Source: CAVWSM01 sp963757805 (lineage in GTDB: Bacteria; Actinomycetota; Actinomycetes; Jiangellales; Jiangellaceae). Taken from it: a stretch of DNA of 64,000 nucleotides. This document shows, piece after piece, positions 46,961-56,535 of this stretch. The DNA lies in the NCBI GenBank assembly GCA_963757805.1, contig CAVWSM010000023.1, positions 344,578-408,577 on the forward strand. Direction: 5' to 3'. The first letter of the stretch is position 1. Each line of letters opens with the position of its first letter. Position numbers and translations under genes: made by a program. The notes below the pieces were generated by a model. The model saw only the letters and a program-made list of their open reading frames with translations. It did no database searches and was not told the DNA's origin.

Positions 46961-47062
46961 ATCGAACTTACACCGAACCCGACTTTAGCCGGAGCAGGCG
47001 GGTCAGAACAGTCGCAATTCCTTCGTTGGGCGATCCAGGACCGCGTGATCAACGGAGGCAGG

Positions 47063-48142
47063 TCAGCGCTCGACCTCGCCCGCGATGAACTTCTCCACCA
47101 GCTCGCGGCACGTGGTGTCGTCGTACTGCACGGGTGGCGACTTCATGAAGTAGGACGACGCCGACAGGATCGGGCCGCCCACGCCCCGGTCGAGGGCGAT
47201 CTTGGCGGCACGGATCGCGTCGATGATGATCCCGGCCGAGTTGGGCGAGTCCCAGACCTCGAGCTTGTACTCGAGCGACAGCGGGACGTCGCCGAAGTTG
47301 CGGCCCTCGAGCCGGACGAACGCCCACTTGCGGTCGTCGAGCCACGCGACGTAGTCGGACGGGCCGATGTGCACGTTGCGTGGCGCGATCTCCTCGCGCA
47401 GCTGCGAGGTGACCGACTGGGTCTTGGAGATCTTCTTGGACTCCAGCCGCTCGCGCTCGAGCATGTTCTTGAAGTCCATGTTTCCGCCGACGTTGAGCTG
47501 GTAGGTCCGGTCGACGGTGACGCCGCGGTCCTCGAACAGCTTGGCGAGCACCCGGTGGGTGATCGTCGCGCCGATCTGCGACTTGATGTCGTCACCGACG
47601 ATCGGGACGCCGGCAGCAGTGAACTTGTCGGCCCACTCCTTGGTGCCCGCAATGAAGACGGGCAGTGCGTTGACGAATGCAACGCCGGCGTCGATGGCGC
47701 ACTGCGCGTAGAACTTCGCGGCGTCCTCGGAGCCGACCGGCAGGTAGCAGACGAGGACGTCGACGCGCGCGTCACGGAGAGCCTGGACGACGTCAACCGG
47801 CTCCTCGTCGGACTCGACGATGGTCTCCCGGTAGTACTTGCCCAGGCCGTCGAGAGTGTTGCCACGCTGCACGGTGACACCGGTGGGCGGCACGTCGCAG
47901 ATCTTGATCGTGTTGTTCTCGCTGGCGACGATCGCCTCGGAGAGGTCCTGGCCGACCTTCTTGGCGTCGACGTCGAACGCCGCGACGAACTCCACGTCAC
48001 GCACGTGGTAGTCACCGAACTCCACGTGCATGAGGCCCGGGACCTGCGACGCTGGGTCGGCGTCCCGGTAGTAGTGCACGCCCTGGACGAGCGATGCGGC
48101 GCAGTTGCCCACACCGACGATGGCTACGCGAACCGATCCCAT
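47063..48142 (-). CDS. ino1: Inositol-3-phosphate synthase
   Basis: NAD-dependent isomerase of 359 residues that turns glucose-6-phosphate into inositol-3-phosphate, needed for phosphatidylinositol, PIMs and mycothiol. N-terminal VRVAIVGVGNCAASLVQGV (NAD), VGDDIKSQIGATITHR, QLNVGGNMDFKNML and YKLEVWDSPNSAGIIIDAI are family signatures. The ATG at 48142 gives the M. tuberculosis Ino1 length. It lies 58 bases downstream of padR, same strand. Confidence 0.97.
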   Translation of the reverse strand: MGSVRVAIVGVGNCAASLVQGVHYYRDADPASQVPGLMHVEFGDYHVRDVEFVAAFDVDAKKVGQDLSEAIVASENNTIKICDVPPTGVTVQRGNTLDGLGKYYRETIVESDEEPVDVVQALRDARVDVLVCYLPVGSEDAAKFYAQCAIDAGVAFVNALPVFIAGTKEWADKFTAAGVPIVGDDIKSQIGATITHRVLAKLFEDRGVTVDRTYQLNVGGNMDFKNMLERERLESKKISKTQSVTSQLREEIAPRNVHIGPSDYVAWLDDRKWAFVRLEGRNFGDVPLSLEYKLEVWDSPNSAGIIIDAIRAAKIALDRGVGGPILSASSYFMKSPPVQYDDTTCRELVEKFIAGEVER

Positions 48143-48200
48143 CGGTTGCCTTCCTTCCGTGTTATGCCTGATCTCAGGCGGCACCGACGCCGGCCGGGGG

Positions 48201-48836
48201 TCACCCAGCCGGATTCGGGTGGGGCGCCTCGCCCCGGTTGGTTGCTGACGCCCCCGTACGTAGGTCAACGTCACTAACGCGCTCTGCCTCGCGCTCGCTC
48301 CTGATCAGCTCGTCGAGCCAGCGGACCTCACGCTCCACAGACTCCAGCCCGTGGGACTGCAGCTCGAGCGTGTAGGCGTCGAGCCGCTCCCGGGTGCGCT
48401 GCAGGGAGAGCCGGAACTGCTCCAAGCGCTCCTGCAGCCGGGACCGGCGGCCCTCGAGGATGCGCATCCGTACGGCCGCGTCAGTCCGGCCGAAGAATGC
48501 GAAGTGGACACCGAACTGCTCGTCCTCCCAGGCCGCGGGCCCGGGCTGGCTGAGCAGATCGGCGAACCGCTCCTTGCCATCAGGCGTGAGCTTGTAGACG
48601 ATCTTTGCCCGGCGACCGGACAGTGCCGTAGCCGGGCCTGTCCCCAGGGGGTGGTCCTCCGCGATCAAGCCACGGCGGACCAGGTCTTTGAGACAGGGGT
48701 AGAGCGTGCCGTACGAGAACGCCCGCCCCCACCCGAGCAGGGAGTTGAGCCGCTTGCGCAGCTCGTACCCATGCATCGGCGCATCGTGGAGCAGGCCGAG
48801 CACGGCCATCTCCAGCACGTCTGCGCGCTTGCTCAT
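48201..48836 (-). CDS. PadR family transcriptional regulator
   Basis: Protein of 211 residues: PadR winged helix (VLEMAVLGLLHDAPMHGYEL, FSYGTLYPCLKDLVRRGLI) and a C-terminal helical domain with coiled-coil heptads (about 110-180). A PadR gene directly upstream of ino1 is a conserved actinobacterial pair. A perfect palindrome 56 bases upstream is its likely operator, implying autoregulation of padR-ino1. Confidence 0.93.
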   Translation of the reverse strand: MSKRADVLEMAVLGLLHDAPMHGYELRKRLNSLLGWGRAFSYGTLYPCLKDLVRRGLIAEDHPLGTGPATALSGRRAKIVYKLTPDGKERFADLLSQPGPAAWEDEQFGVHFAFFGRTDAAVRMRILEGRRSRLQERLEQFRLSLQRTRERLDAYTLELQSHGLESVEREVRWLDELIRSEREAERVSDVDLRTGASATNRGEAPHPNPAG

Positions 48837-48891
48837 GGGTGGACTTCCTCACGGAATGCGGCGGGCGGGTGCCCGGTGGGCTAGGTCACCC

Positions 48892-48914
48892 CGATGTATC
48901 GGATTGATACATCG
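48892..48914. promoter_or_regulatory. Putative PadR operator
   Basis: CGATGTATC and GATACATCG form a perfect 9-bp inverted repeat with 5-bp spacer GGATT. It resembles ATGTAT/ATACAT operators of PadR-type regulators and lies between padR-ino1 and divergent ponA, nearer padR. Confidence 0.75.
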
Positions 48915-49128
48915 AGGCGATGTGCCGTTACGATAGGGCACGCAAATCTGTAGCGCAACGGTGACCCCCGGTGGTGTTGGCCGGTACCCTCTGGCGGGGG
49001 TATGCCCGTGATCGTCCGACCGGGGCGAGACGTCCGTCTCATTCCGGTGTGCCGGGGAACCACCACCGGTGTATCCGGCGTCGATTGCGTGACAGACCCC
49101 TCCGTGACCCCGAGCCGTCTGTGAGCCC

Positions 49129-51881
49129 GTGAGCAACGACAACCACACGCCAGACCGTGAGCGAGGCCGTCGCGCCGCCGGGCGCTACGGCCGTTCGTCG
49201 TCGTCGCAGCAGGCCGACACCGGTGCCGACTCCGGCGCCCCGGCAACCGGGCCAGCGGGGGAGATCCTCGACAGCAGCAGCACCCCGCACAAGCGTGGCC
49301 GGCGAGCTGCCGCGCACGTCGGCAAGAACGGCAAGAACGGCAAGGCCAAGCGCACCGGGTGGAAGCGCTACCTCCCCACGTGGAAGGGCGTTGCCTGGAC
49401 CGCCGGTGGGCTGTTCGTCGCCGGGGTCGCCGCAGTGGGCTTCGCCTACGCCAACACCGAGATCCCCGACGCTAACGCGGGCATCACTGACCAGACGTCG
49501 ATCGTCTACTGGAACGACGGCACCACGGAGATGGACCGCATCGCGGCCCAGAACCGCATCACCGTCGACCTCAACCAGATCCCCCAGCACGTCCGCGACG
49601 CCGTGATCGCCGCCGAGGACCGTACGTTCTACGAGAACAGCGGCATCTCGCCGACGGGCATCGCGCGCGCCTTCTGGAACAACATGCGCGGCGGCTCTAC
49701 GCAGGGCGGTTCCACGATCACGCAGCAGTACGTGAAGAACGCCTACCTGACGCAGGAGCGCACCTTCACCCGCAAGATCAAGGAAGTCTTCGTCGCGATC
49801 AAGGTCGACCAGGAGGTCGACAAGGACACGATCCTGCAGGACTACCTCAACACGATCTACTTCGGCCGCGGCGCCTACGGCATCGAGACCGCGGCGCAGG
49901 CCTACTACGGCAAGAGCGTCAAGGACCTGACCGTGGAGGAGGGTGCCGCCCTCGCCTCGGTGATCCGCTCGCCCAAGCTCTACGACCCGAGGTTCGGGCC
50001 GGAGGCACAGGCGCGGCTGGACGATCGGTTCAGGTACACACTCGACGGGCTAGTCCAGGCCGGCGTCATCGACGAGGCGCAGAAGACCGCCGCCGTACTG
50101 CCGCCGATGATCGAGTACCAGGAGAAGACCTCCGCGCAGGGCCAGCAGTACTACATGGTCGAGGCCGCCAAGAAGGAGCTGCTCGACTCGGGCAAGATCA
50201 CCGAGGACGACCTGGCCACCGGCGGCCTGCGCATCACGACCACGTTCGACCACAAGGCGCAGGCTGCTGCGGAGGCGGCCATGGCGGAGCTGCCGACCGA
50301 GGGCCGGCCGATGGCCCTCGACGCGAACGGTCAGCCAGTGAGCGCATTCCATGCCGCGCTCGCCGCGGTCCGTCCCGGCACCGGCGAGGTCGTCGCGATC
50401 TACGGCGGCGCGGGCGTCACCAACGACGGAGTCAAGGAGAACGACCAGTTCTTCGACGACGCGATGGGCGGCTTGACCCAGGCCGGATCGACGTTCAAGC
50501 CGTTCGCCCTGGTCGGCACCCTGGAGAACGACGTCTCGCTCAAGAGTCGCTATGACGGGTCGAGCCCCAAGCAGTTCCCTTACGAGGGGTGGAACGACGG
50601 GATGGGCTCCAGAACTACGGAGGCTCCCAGTACGGCATGATCGACCTCGTCAAGGCGACGCAGAGCTCGGTCAACACCGTCTACGCACAGCTCAGCATCG
50701 ACCTTCAAGAGGGGGCCGGCGTTGCCGACGCCGCGGTGCGGGCCGGGATCCCGGATAGCGAAGAGCTCCACAAGGGCCCCGCGATCGTGCTCGGCACGGC
50801 CCCGATCCACCCGGTCGATCTCGCCAACTCCTACGCCACGTTTGCCGCGCAGGGCCAGCACGCTCAACGGCATGTGGTCGCCAAGGTCACCAACGCGTCG
50901 GGGCAGGTTCTGTACGAGGGCGACACCCAGCCCGAGCAGGTCTTCGACACGGATGTGATGGCCGACACGACCTACGCGCTGCAGCAGGTCATCCAGGGCG
51001 GCTCCGGCTCGGCGGCCAAGTCCCTCGGCCGGCCCGCGGCCGGCAAGACCGGCACGACCCAGCTCAACGTCGGGACGCTGTTCGCCGGTTACACGCCGCA
51101 GCTCTCCGCAGTGGTCGCGATGTGGGCGCAGGGGAACGACCCAGAAGGTAACCCCATCTCGCTTAATGGCCTTGGTGGCAAGAGGCAGGTGACCGGTGGC
51201 GCGTTCGCGACGCCGATCTGGACGACCTTCATGAAGGCCGCGCTCGAGGGGATGGAGGAGGCCGACTTCCCGGAGCGCGCCAACGTCGGCACCGACGTCA
51301 ACCCGGAGCCCACCGCGATCAAGGTGCCCAACGTCGCGGGAATGTCGCCCGACGAGGCGAAGGCCGCCCTGGAGCAGCTCGGGTTCGTGGTCGCTTTCGC
51401 CGACCAGCCGGTCAACAACCGTAATGAGGACGGCCGGGTCGTCGGGGTCAGCCCCGGCGGTCCGCAGTTGCCGGGCACGACCATCACGGTCGCTGTGGGC
51501 AGGTGGAAGCAGGAAAACCAACAGGCACCAGACGTGCGGGGTCAGACCCAGGCGCAGGCTCAAGCGACCCTGCAGCAAGCCGGGTTCTCTGTGACTGTCG
51601 AGGAACGCGATGTGCAGCGCCCCGATCGGGTGGGCATCGTGCTCGATCAGAATCAGAACGGCTCGACCGTGACGATCGTGGTCGGCAAGCTTGGAGCGCA
51701 GCAGCAGCAGCAGACCACCGTCCCCGACGTGATCGGAATGAACCGCGCGCAGGCGCAGACCGAGCTTTCGAACGCCGGACTCCAAGCCAACTTCAGCGGG
51801 AACGGCAACGTCGTCAGCACCAACCCTGATGCCGGTCAACAGGTGGACCGCGGATCCACGGTCAACGTCCAACTCGGGTAG
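49129..51881 (+). CDS. ponA: Bifunctional class A penicillin-binding protein with PASTA domains (frameshifted)
   Basis: About 917 residues. A basic cytoplasmic head and one membrane helix (about 85-108) precede the GT51 glycosyltransferase (AAEDRTFYENSGISPTGIAR, GGSTITQQYVKNAYL). The transpeptidase has SxxK in QAGSTFKPFAL, SxN in TQSSVNTVYAQ and KTG in AAGKTGTTQ. Three C-terminal PASTA repeats begin KVPNVAGMSP, APDVRGQTQA and TVPDVIGMNR. The frame shifts once near 50598-50612, between EGWNDG and LQNYGGSQYG; both halves are otherwise intact and overlap in family order, so one missing base is the likely cause. PASTA repeats on a class A PBP are common in actinobacteria. Confidence 0.93.
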
Positions 51882-51898
51882 CGACCCGCTGAGGGACA

Positions 51899-53095
51899 AT
51901 GGCGCGCATGACCGGCGTGGCTGAGCAGCAACAGGCGAGCGCGAAGGCTCCGCCGCCGCGGGCCTGGCGCCAGCTGCTCGGCCCGGTGCAGCGGCTCGCC
52001 GACCGGGTCAGCCCGACTGACCGGCAGACGCTCGGCCTCTGGTTCGCGTCTCGGCTCGCTGTGGCGGTCACGGCCGGCGCGGTCGGCTGGCTGCTCGTCG
52101 AAGGCCCGGTCCAGGACTTCGGCAGTCGCTTCGTGCAGTGGGACGTCCACCACTTCTGGGGGATTGCGCTCCACGGTTACGAGGGCGACCCGACCGGAGT
52201 GCCCAACGAGGCCTTCTTCCCCGGCTTGCCCGCACTCATGTGGCTCGGCGCCAAGGTGCTTCCCCTGAGCCCGACCGACGCCGGCCTGCTCGTCTCGCTC
52301 ATCGCGGGGGCCGTCGCTGCCGTTGCGCTCGGCCGGCTCGGCGACCTCGAGTACGGCCGCGGTGTGGGCACGCGCGCCGTACTGCTGTGGGTCCTTGCTC
52401 CCACGGCCATCTTCCTGGCGGCGCCCTACACGGAGGCGCTGTTCCTCGGGCTCGCGATCCCCGCCTGGTTGCTGGCCCGGCGCGGACGGTGGATGGAGGC
52501 GTCACTGCTCGCGGGCGCGGCGATGACCGTACGCGTCAGCGGTGTGTTCCTCGCCGTCGCCCTGCTGGTCGAGTTCGCGACGTCACCGCGACGACGGTGG
52601 AACGAGTTGCCATGGCTGGCGTTGCCGTGGGCGGTGTTGCTCGCGTGGATGGCCTACCTCCGCTCGATCACCGGCAGCTGGACGGCATGGATCGACGCCC
52701 AGTCCGAGGAGTGGCATCGCGGGTTCACGTGGCCGTGGGAGTCCCTGAGCCACACGTGGACGACGGCATTCGGTGGCCTCTACGCGCCCGAGTGGGAGTG
52801 GATGTTCCGGGCCGAGCTCGTGGCGATGCTCGTCGGTGTCGTCCTCACCGCGTGGCTGCTCGTCCGCCGGCGGTGGAGCGAGGCCACCTGGATCGGCCTG
52901 CAGGTCGGGGCCTTCGCCACCTCGTACTGGTTCTTCTCCGTGCCCCGGGCGACCCTGCTCTGGTGGCCACTGTGGATGGCGCTTGCCGCACTGACCCTCA
53001 AGCATCGCTGGACGCTCTGGCTGTACGTCGCCACCGCCGCGCCGCTGTCGATCGTGTGGGCGGCGACCTATCTCACTGGGCGGTGGGCCGGATGA
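51899..53095 (+). CDS. GT-C mannosyltransferase (PIG-V-like)
   Basis: Integral membrane protein of 398 residues with about 9 membrane segments. The first extracytoplasmic loop has the acid motif FVQWDVHHFWGIALHGYEGD and NEAFFPGLPALM, typical of PIG-V/GT-C polyprenyl-phosphate-mannose-dependent transferases; LAPTAIFLAAPYTEALFLGL is also conserved. In actinobacteria such enzymes mannosylate lipids or glycans (PIMs, lipomannan). ATG at 51908 is an alternative start. Overlaps the next gene by ATGA. Confidence 0.85.
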   Translation: MARMTGVAEQQQASAKAPPPRAWRQLLGPVQRLADRVSPTDRQTLGLWFASRLAVAVTAGAVGWLLVEGPVQDFGSRFVQWDVHHFWGIALHGYEGDPTGVPNEAFFPGLPALMWLGAKVLPLSPTDAGLLVSLIAGAVAAVALGRLGDLEYGRGVGTRAVLLWVLAPTAIFLAAPYTEALFLGLAIPAWLLARRGRWMEASLLAGAAMTVRVSGVFLAVALLVEFATSPRRRWNELPWLALPWAVLLAWMAYLRSITGSWTAWIDAQSEEWHRGFTWPWESLSHTWTTAFGGLYAPEWEWMFRAELVAMLVGVVLTAWLLVRRRWSEATWIGLQVGAFATSYWFFSVPRATLLWWPLWMALAALTLKHRWTLWLYVATAAPLSIVWAATYLTGRWAG

Positions 53096-53508
53096 CCCCG
53101 CCGACGACGAACAAGGACCACCGCATTGGCGACACAGTCGTCGATGTTGTCGGCTTCATCGTCATGCTGGCGATCTGGCTCGGGGTCAGCTTTTTGCTGT
53201 TGCTGTGGGCCATCGGACCGCGCATCAAGTTCTTTGGCGAGGCAGCGAGCCCGGAAGAGATCGCAACCTCGGACAGCCGTGCACCGTGGGCGATCGCTGG
53301 TGCCGCCTTGCTGGCCGCGTTGTTTGCGGTGTTCTTCGTCAAGATGCGCAAGCGTTTCGCTGCATGGGCTTTCGGGCTGCTGGCCGCGGCGACCGTACTC
53401 GTCCCGCTCATGTCGGCAGCTGCCGCCAACGACCCTGCGCCGCCCGACCCCGGGCCGCGGCACTGCGTGGAGCGCAGCGGCGGCGACAACGACTGCCCGG
53501 GCGGCTAG
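53092..53508 (+). CDS. Small membrane protein
   Basis: Protein of 138 residues with three membrane segments (about 20-42, 66-84 and 91-110) and a short Pro/Cys-containing tail (GPRHCVERSGGDNDCPGG). No family recognised. Its ATG lies in the stop of the mannosyltransferase, so it is translationally coupled and may be a partner of it. Ends before a strong terminator. Confidence 0.7.
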   Translation: MTPPTTNKDHRIGDTVVDVVGFIVMLAIWLGVSFLLLLWAIGPRIKFFGEAASPEEIATSDSRAPWAIAGAALLAALFAVFFVKMRKRFAAWAFGLLAAATVLVPLMSAAAANDPAPPDPGPRHCVERSGGDNDCPGG

Positions 53509-53524
53509 CAGGTTCGGCGCGCCG

Positions 53525-53556
53525 CCGGGTCGATCACGTTACCGTGATCGACCCGG
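53525..53556. terminator. Strong hairpin terminator
   Basis: Perfect 14-bp stem CCGGGTCGATCACG/CGTGATCGACCCGG with TTAC loop, 17 bases after the small membrane protein and before the convergent yceI end. No T run, as common in high-GC actinobacteria. Confidence 0.85.
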
Positions 53557-53644
53557 TCTGAGCGCGGCCTGCATGCCTTGCAAGGACCCGCTAGGCCTTG
53601 CGACGTTGCGCTTAGGAGCGAGATGCGCCGCCTGGCCTCAGGGC

Positions 53645-54226
53645 TCAGGACTGGCGGATGCCTTCGCCCTCGATCTCGATCGTGATCTTCTTGCTGACCA
53701 TGACGCCGCCGGTCTCGAGCGCGACGTTCCAGGTGATGCCGAAGTCCTCGCGGTCGATCTCGCCCTTGGCGGTGAAGGCGAGCACCTCTGCACCGGCCAG
53801 CGGGTTGAACCCGATGCCTTCGAGCTCGACCTTGAGCGGGACCTCACGAGTGATGTCCCTGATGGTCAGGTCGCCGACTACGGTGAACTTGCCGTCGCCC
53901 TCGGAACGCACCGACTTCGACTTCCAGGTCATCGTCGGGTGATTCTCGATGGTGAAGAAGTCCTGGGACCGCAGGTGGTCGTCACGCTGCGCCTGGCCGG
54001 TGGTCACGCTCGCCATCTGGATGGTGGCCTCGGCCGACGACTCCAGCGGGTTGTCGGCGATGGTGATCGAGCCGACGAAGTCGGTGAACTGGCCGCGGAC
54101 CTTCGACACCATCAGGTGCTTGGCGACGAAGCCGACGCGTGTGTGCGCAACGTCGAGCGCGAACGTGCCAGGCGCGGGGATGGCCCCACCGTCGAGGGTG
54201 CGGGTAGCGAAGTTGGTCTCGGTCAC
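53645..54226 (-). CDS. YceI family protein
   Basis: Lipocalin-like YceI protein of 193 residues: FALDVAHTRVGFVAKHLMVS, KVRGQFTDFVGSITIADN and FGITWNVALETGGVMVSKKI match the family, which binds polyisoprenoid or other amphiphiles in a beta barrel. There is no signal peptide, so it is cytoplasmic. GTG at 54226 is preceded by AAGGAA. Divergent from a marR gene, a common pairing in actinobacteria. Confidence 0.92.
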   Translation of the reverse strand: MTETNFATRTLDGGAIPAPGTFALDVAHTRVGFVAKHLMVSKVRGQFTDFVGSITIADNPLESSAEATIQMASVTTGQAQRDDHLRSQDFFTIENHPTMTWKSKSVRSEGDGKFTVVGDLTIRDITREVPLKVELEGIGFNPLAGAEVLAFTAKGEIDREDFGITWNVALETGGVMVSKKITIEIEGEGIRQS

Positions 54227-54293
54227 AGGGGAGTTCCTTCCATGCGGCGGTCTCGGTTGTCGACTCCCCGATCGGGAAGCCGTACGCAGAGCA

Positions 54294-54313
54294 ATTATTG
54301 CGCACTCAATATT
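54294..54313. promoter_or_regulatory. Putative MarR operator over yceI promoter
   Basis: ATTATTG-CGCACT-CAATATT is an imperfect AT-rich inverted repeat (TATTG/CAATA perfect) in the 119-bp divergent gap. A minus-strand TTGACA at 54325-54320 with a downstream AATAAT overlaps it, so binding would block yceI transcription. Confidence 0.5.
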
Positions 54314-54345
54314 CCCCTTGTCAACTGAGCGTGTAGGATCGAGGG

Positions 54346-54849
54346 ATGCAGTCCACCGACCCCGCACTGACGTCTGTCTCGGACGACCAGCGACTGACGG
54401 CTGTCGGGCTGCTGATGGAGGCCCATCAGGGCCTCCTGAGCAAGCTCGAGCCGCAGATCACCGCTCACGGGGTGACCGGCATGGAGTTTGGCGTCATGAT
54501 TCGACTTGCCCGCAGCCCTTACGGCCGGCTGCGCATGAGCGATCTCGCCAGCCAGGTCGGGCTGTCCACGAGTGGCACGACGCGAGCGGTTGACCGGCTC
54601 GAGCGCACCGGCATGGTGGCACGTGTCACATGCGACAGTGACCGCCGCGGCTACTTCGCGGCGCTCACGCCTGCGGGGCGGGCCAAGGTCGAGGAGATCT
54701 TGCCGGGGCACCTGGAGCTCATCGACCGGTGGTACACCGGGCTGCTCGACTGCGACGACTTCGCGGCGCTTGAGAGCGCCCTGCGGGCCGTCCGCGACGC
54801 GGTGAGTCCTGATGCCACCGCAGGAGCCGATCCGCCGACCGTGGGCTGA
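54346..54849 (+). CDS. MarR family transcriptional regulator
   Basis: Protein of 167 residues with a winged helix: MSDLASQVGLSTSGTTRAVD is the recognition region, followed by RLERTGMVARVTCDSDRRGY (wing). Divergent from yceI, probably autoregulatory and repressing yceI through the AT-rich palindrome. The start region GAGGGATG leaves a short leader. Confidence 0.93.
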   Translation: MQSTDPALTSVSDDQRLTAVGLLMEAHQGLLSKLEPQITAHGVTGMEFGVMIRLARSPYGRLRMSDLASQVGLSTSGTTRAVDRLERTGMVARVTCDSDRRGYFAALTPAGRAKVEEILPGHLELIDRWYTGLLDCDDFAALESALRAVRDAVSPDATAGADPPTVG

Positions 54850-54856
54850 CCGCGGG

Positions 54857-55636
54857 TCAGCCGCGCAGGGCCGCAATGTCAGCGGCCTGCCCGGCGACGC
54901 CGCCAGGCGTCTCGACGATCACGGGCGCGCCGGCAGCACGAACGAGCGCGCGCACGGTTTCGACCCCGATTACCCCGTCGGCGATGTTGGTGTGGCGGTC
55001 GGCGCCGGAATCGAACGCATCACGGGTGCCATTGGCGTGCACCAGGTCGATGCGGCCGGTGACACGCTTGATGTCGTCGACAACCGAGCCCAGATCAAGG
55101 CCACCCGCGTAGGCGTGGCAGGTGTCGAGGCAGAAACCGACGCCTGAGTCACCGACCACTTCCCACAGCCGGGCGATCCGGTCCAGCCGCCGGGTCATCG
55201 CGTTGTCGCCGCCCGCAGTGTTCTCGATGAGCACGGGGAGTCGCATTTCCAGGCGCTCCACGCACTTGCGCCAGTTGTCGAAGCCGACCTCCGGGTCCTC
55301 GTCCTTCAGCAGATGGCCGCCATGCACGATCAACGCGCGAGCGCCGATCTCCGCGGCCGCGTCGACCTGCTGCTGCAGCAGCTTGCGGCTCGGGATGCGG
55401 ATGCGGTTGTTGGTCGTCGCGACATTGAGGACGTAGGGCGCGTGTACGTACAGCCCGATCCCTGCCTCTTCAGCAGCCGCGCGCAATGCCGCTGCGCCAC
55501 CAGGGAACGCGACCTTAGGCCCCTTCCATCCCTGCGGGTCGCCGAGGAAGAACTGAGCTAGATCGGCAGACCTGGCCAGGGCGTGGCCGACTGGGTCGTC
55601 CTGGTCGACGTGCGCGCCGATGGCAAGGGTGCTCAT
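54857..55636 (-). CDS. nfo: Deoxyribonuclease IV (AP endonuclease)
   Basis: TIM-barrel, zinc-dependent endonuclease IV of 259 residues for abasic-site repair: N-terminal IGAHVDQDDPVGHALARS, VHAPYVLNVATTNNRIR, ALIVHGGHLLKDED, LIENTAGGDN, GFCLDTCHAYAGG and LVHANGTRDAFDSGADRH supply the metal His/Asp/Glu ligands. Converges with marR (stop codons 7 bases apart). Confidence 0.94.
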   Translation of the reverse strand: MSTLAIGAHVDQDDPVGHALARSADLAQFFLGDPQGWKGPKVAFPGGAAALRAAAEEAGIGLYVHAPYVLNVATTNNRIRIPSRKLLQQQVDAAAEIGARALIVHGGHLLKDEDPEVGFDNWRKCVERLEMRLPVLIENTAGGDNAMTRRLDRIARLWEVVGDSGVGFCLDTCHAYAGGLDLGSVVDDIKRVTGRIDLVHANGTRDAFDSGADRHTNIADGVIGVETVRALVRAAGAPVIVETPGGVAGQAADIAALRG

Positions 55637-55701
55637 GGCCAGCGAGCGTACGACCTGCCGCCGACACGGCCCTGAGTGCTACCAGTCAGCCGGTGCAGCG
55701 G

Positions 55702-55998
55702 TCAGACCAACCCGCCATGGCTCATGTTGAGCAGCAGTCCCACGAACGATGCAATCCACGCGCAGACATTGACCCAGCGCTGTGCGGTTGTCGCCGAGAC
55801 GAGCTGGGCGAACGTACCCACAACGAGGCCCGCCGCCCCGGCCCAGGAACCGGGGATGTGCCACGAGTCGACCGCGGCGCACACGAGCGCCACCACCCCG
55901 AAGAACGCGGTCAGTGCCGTGAGCGTGTTGGCCAGCGGGTGTTGGTGTCCGTCAGTGTTGAGCGACGGGAGCGTCCGTCGGTGCACCGCCTGGGCCAC
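55702..55998 (-). CDS. Small integral membrane protein
   Basis: Protein of 98 residues with three to four hydrophobic segments (ANTLTALTAFFGVVALVCAA, WAGAAGLVVGTFAQLVSATT, VNVCAWIASFVGLLLNMSHG). GTG start at 55998, 8 bases after AGGGAGG. No family recognised. It lies between nfo and the divergent ribosomal operon. Confidence 0.7.
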   Translation of the reverse strand: MAQAVHRRTLPSLNTDGHQHPLANTLTALTAFFGVVALVCAAVDSWHIPGSWAGAAGLVVGTFAQLVSATTAQRWVNVCAWIASFVGLLLNMSHGGLV

Positions 55999-56141
55999 GA
56001 CGCCCACCTCCCTGTGTGATCCCTTGGCAGGCAGGGTCCACCCGCTGTGGACGATGCGCAAGCGCACAAGCGTGCACTGGTAACCTTGGTGCGTCCCGGT
56101 GGCCACCGATGGTGCCGGGTCGCTTGATGCAGAGCCCTCCT

Positions 56142-56160
56142 GCCACGGAGAGACCGTGGC
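56142..56160 (+). promoter_or_regulatory. Hairpin in the rpsF leader
   Basis: GCCACGG-AGAGA-CCGTGGC, a perfect 7-bp stem ending 28 bases before the rpsF start. rpsF leaders often hold an S6:S18-binding stem used for autoregulation; this one has no obvious CCG bulge, so the role is a guess. Confidence 0.35.
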
Positions 56161-56188
56161 CGCTGAGTCCAAAGGAGGTGGGTTCCAC

Positions 56189-56476
56189 ATGCGTCACTAC
56201 GAGGTGATGGTCATCCTCGACCCCGATCTCGAGGAGCGCACCGTTGCTCCGAGCGCTCGAGCAGTTCCTCGCCGTCGTCCGGCAGGCCGGCGGCACGGTG
56301 GAGAAGGTCGACATCTGGGGCCGCCGTCGGCTCGCTTACGAGATCAAGAAGAAGGCCGAGGGCATCTACGCCGTCGTCGACCTGCAGCGGAGCCTGCCGC
56401 GTCAAGGAGCTGGACCGCCAGCTCACCTCAACGAGTCGGTGCTGCGCACCAAGGTCTCCGTCCCGAGACCCACTGA
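56189..56476 (+). CDS. rpsF: 30S ribosomal protein S6 (frameshifted)
   Basis: Starts MRHYEVMVILDPDLEERTV behind AAAGGAGGTGG. The protein continues in other frames as LEQFLAVVRQAGGTVEKVDI, WGRRRLAYEIKKKAEGIYAV, VKELDRQLT, NESVLRTKV and RPETH at the stop 56474-56476. At least four single-base indels (near 56245, 56395-56405, 56436 and 56460) are needed. S6 is essential or nearly so and begins the rpsF-ssb-rpsR-rplI operon, so sequence error is the likeliest reason. Confidence 0.88.
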   Translation: MRHYEVMVILDPDLEERTVAPSARAVPRRRPAGRRHGGEGRHLGPPSARLRDQEEGRGHLRRRRPAAEPAASRSWTASSPQRVGAAHQGLRPETH

Positions 56477-56535
56477 CCGCAACCGATCGATCCGGCCACG
56501 TCTCGCACAGTCGAGCGCGCCGGGGAGGTGCCCGC

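Noticed and set aside
46958..48277. Long plus-strand open frame opposite ino1
   Set aside because: Low-complexity antisense of a clear ino1 gene; composition is typical of a shadow frame.
52138..53090. Alternative plus frame through the mannosyltransferase
   Set aside because: Arg-rich shadow of a membrane protein; only its last part, from the ATG at 53092, is a real gene.
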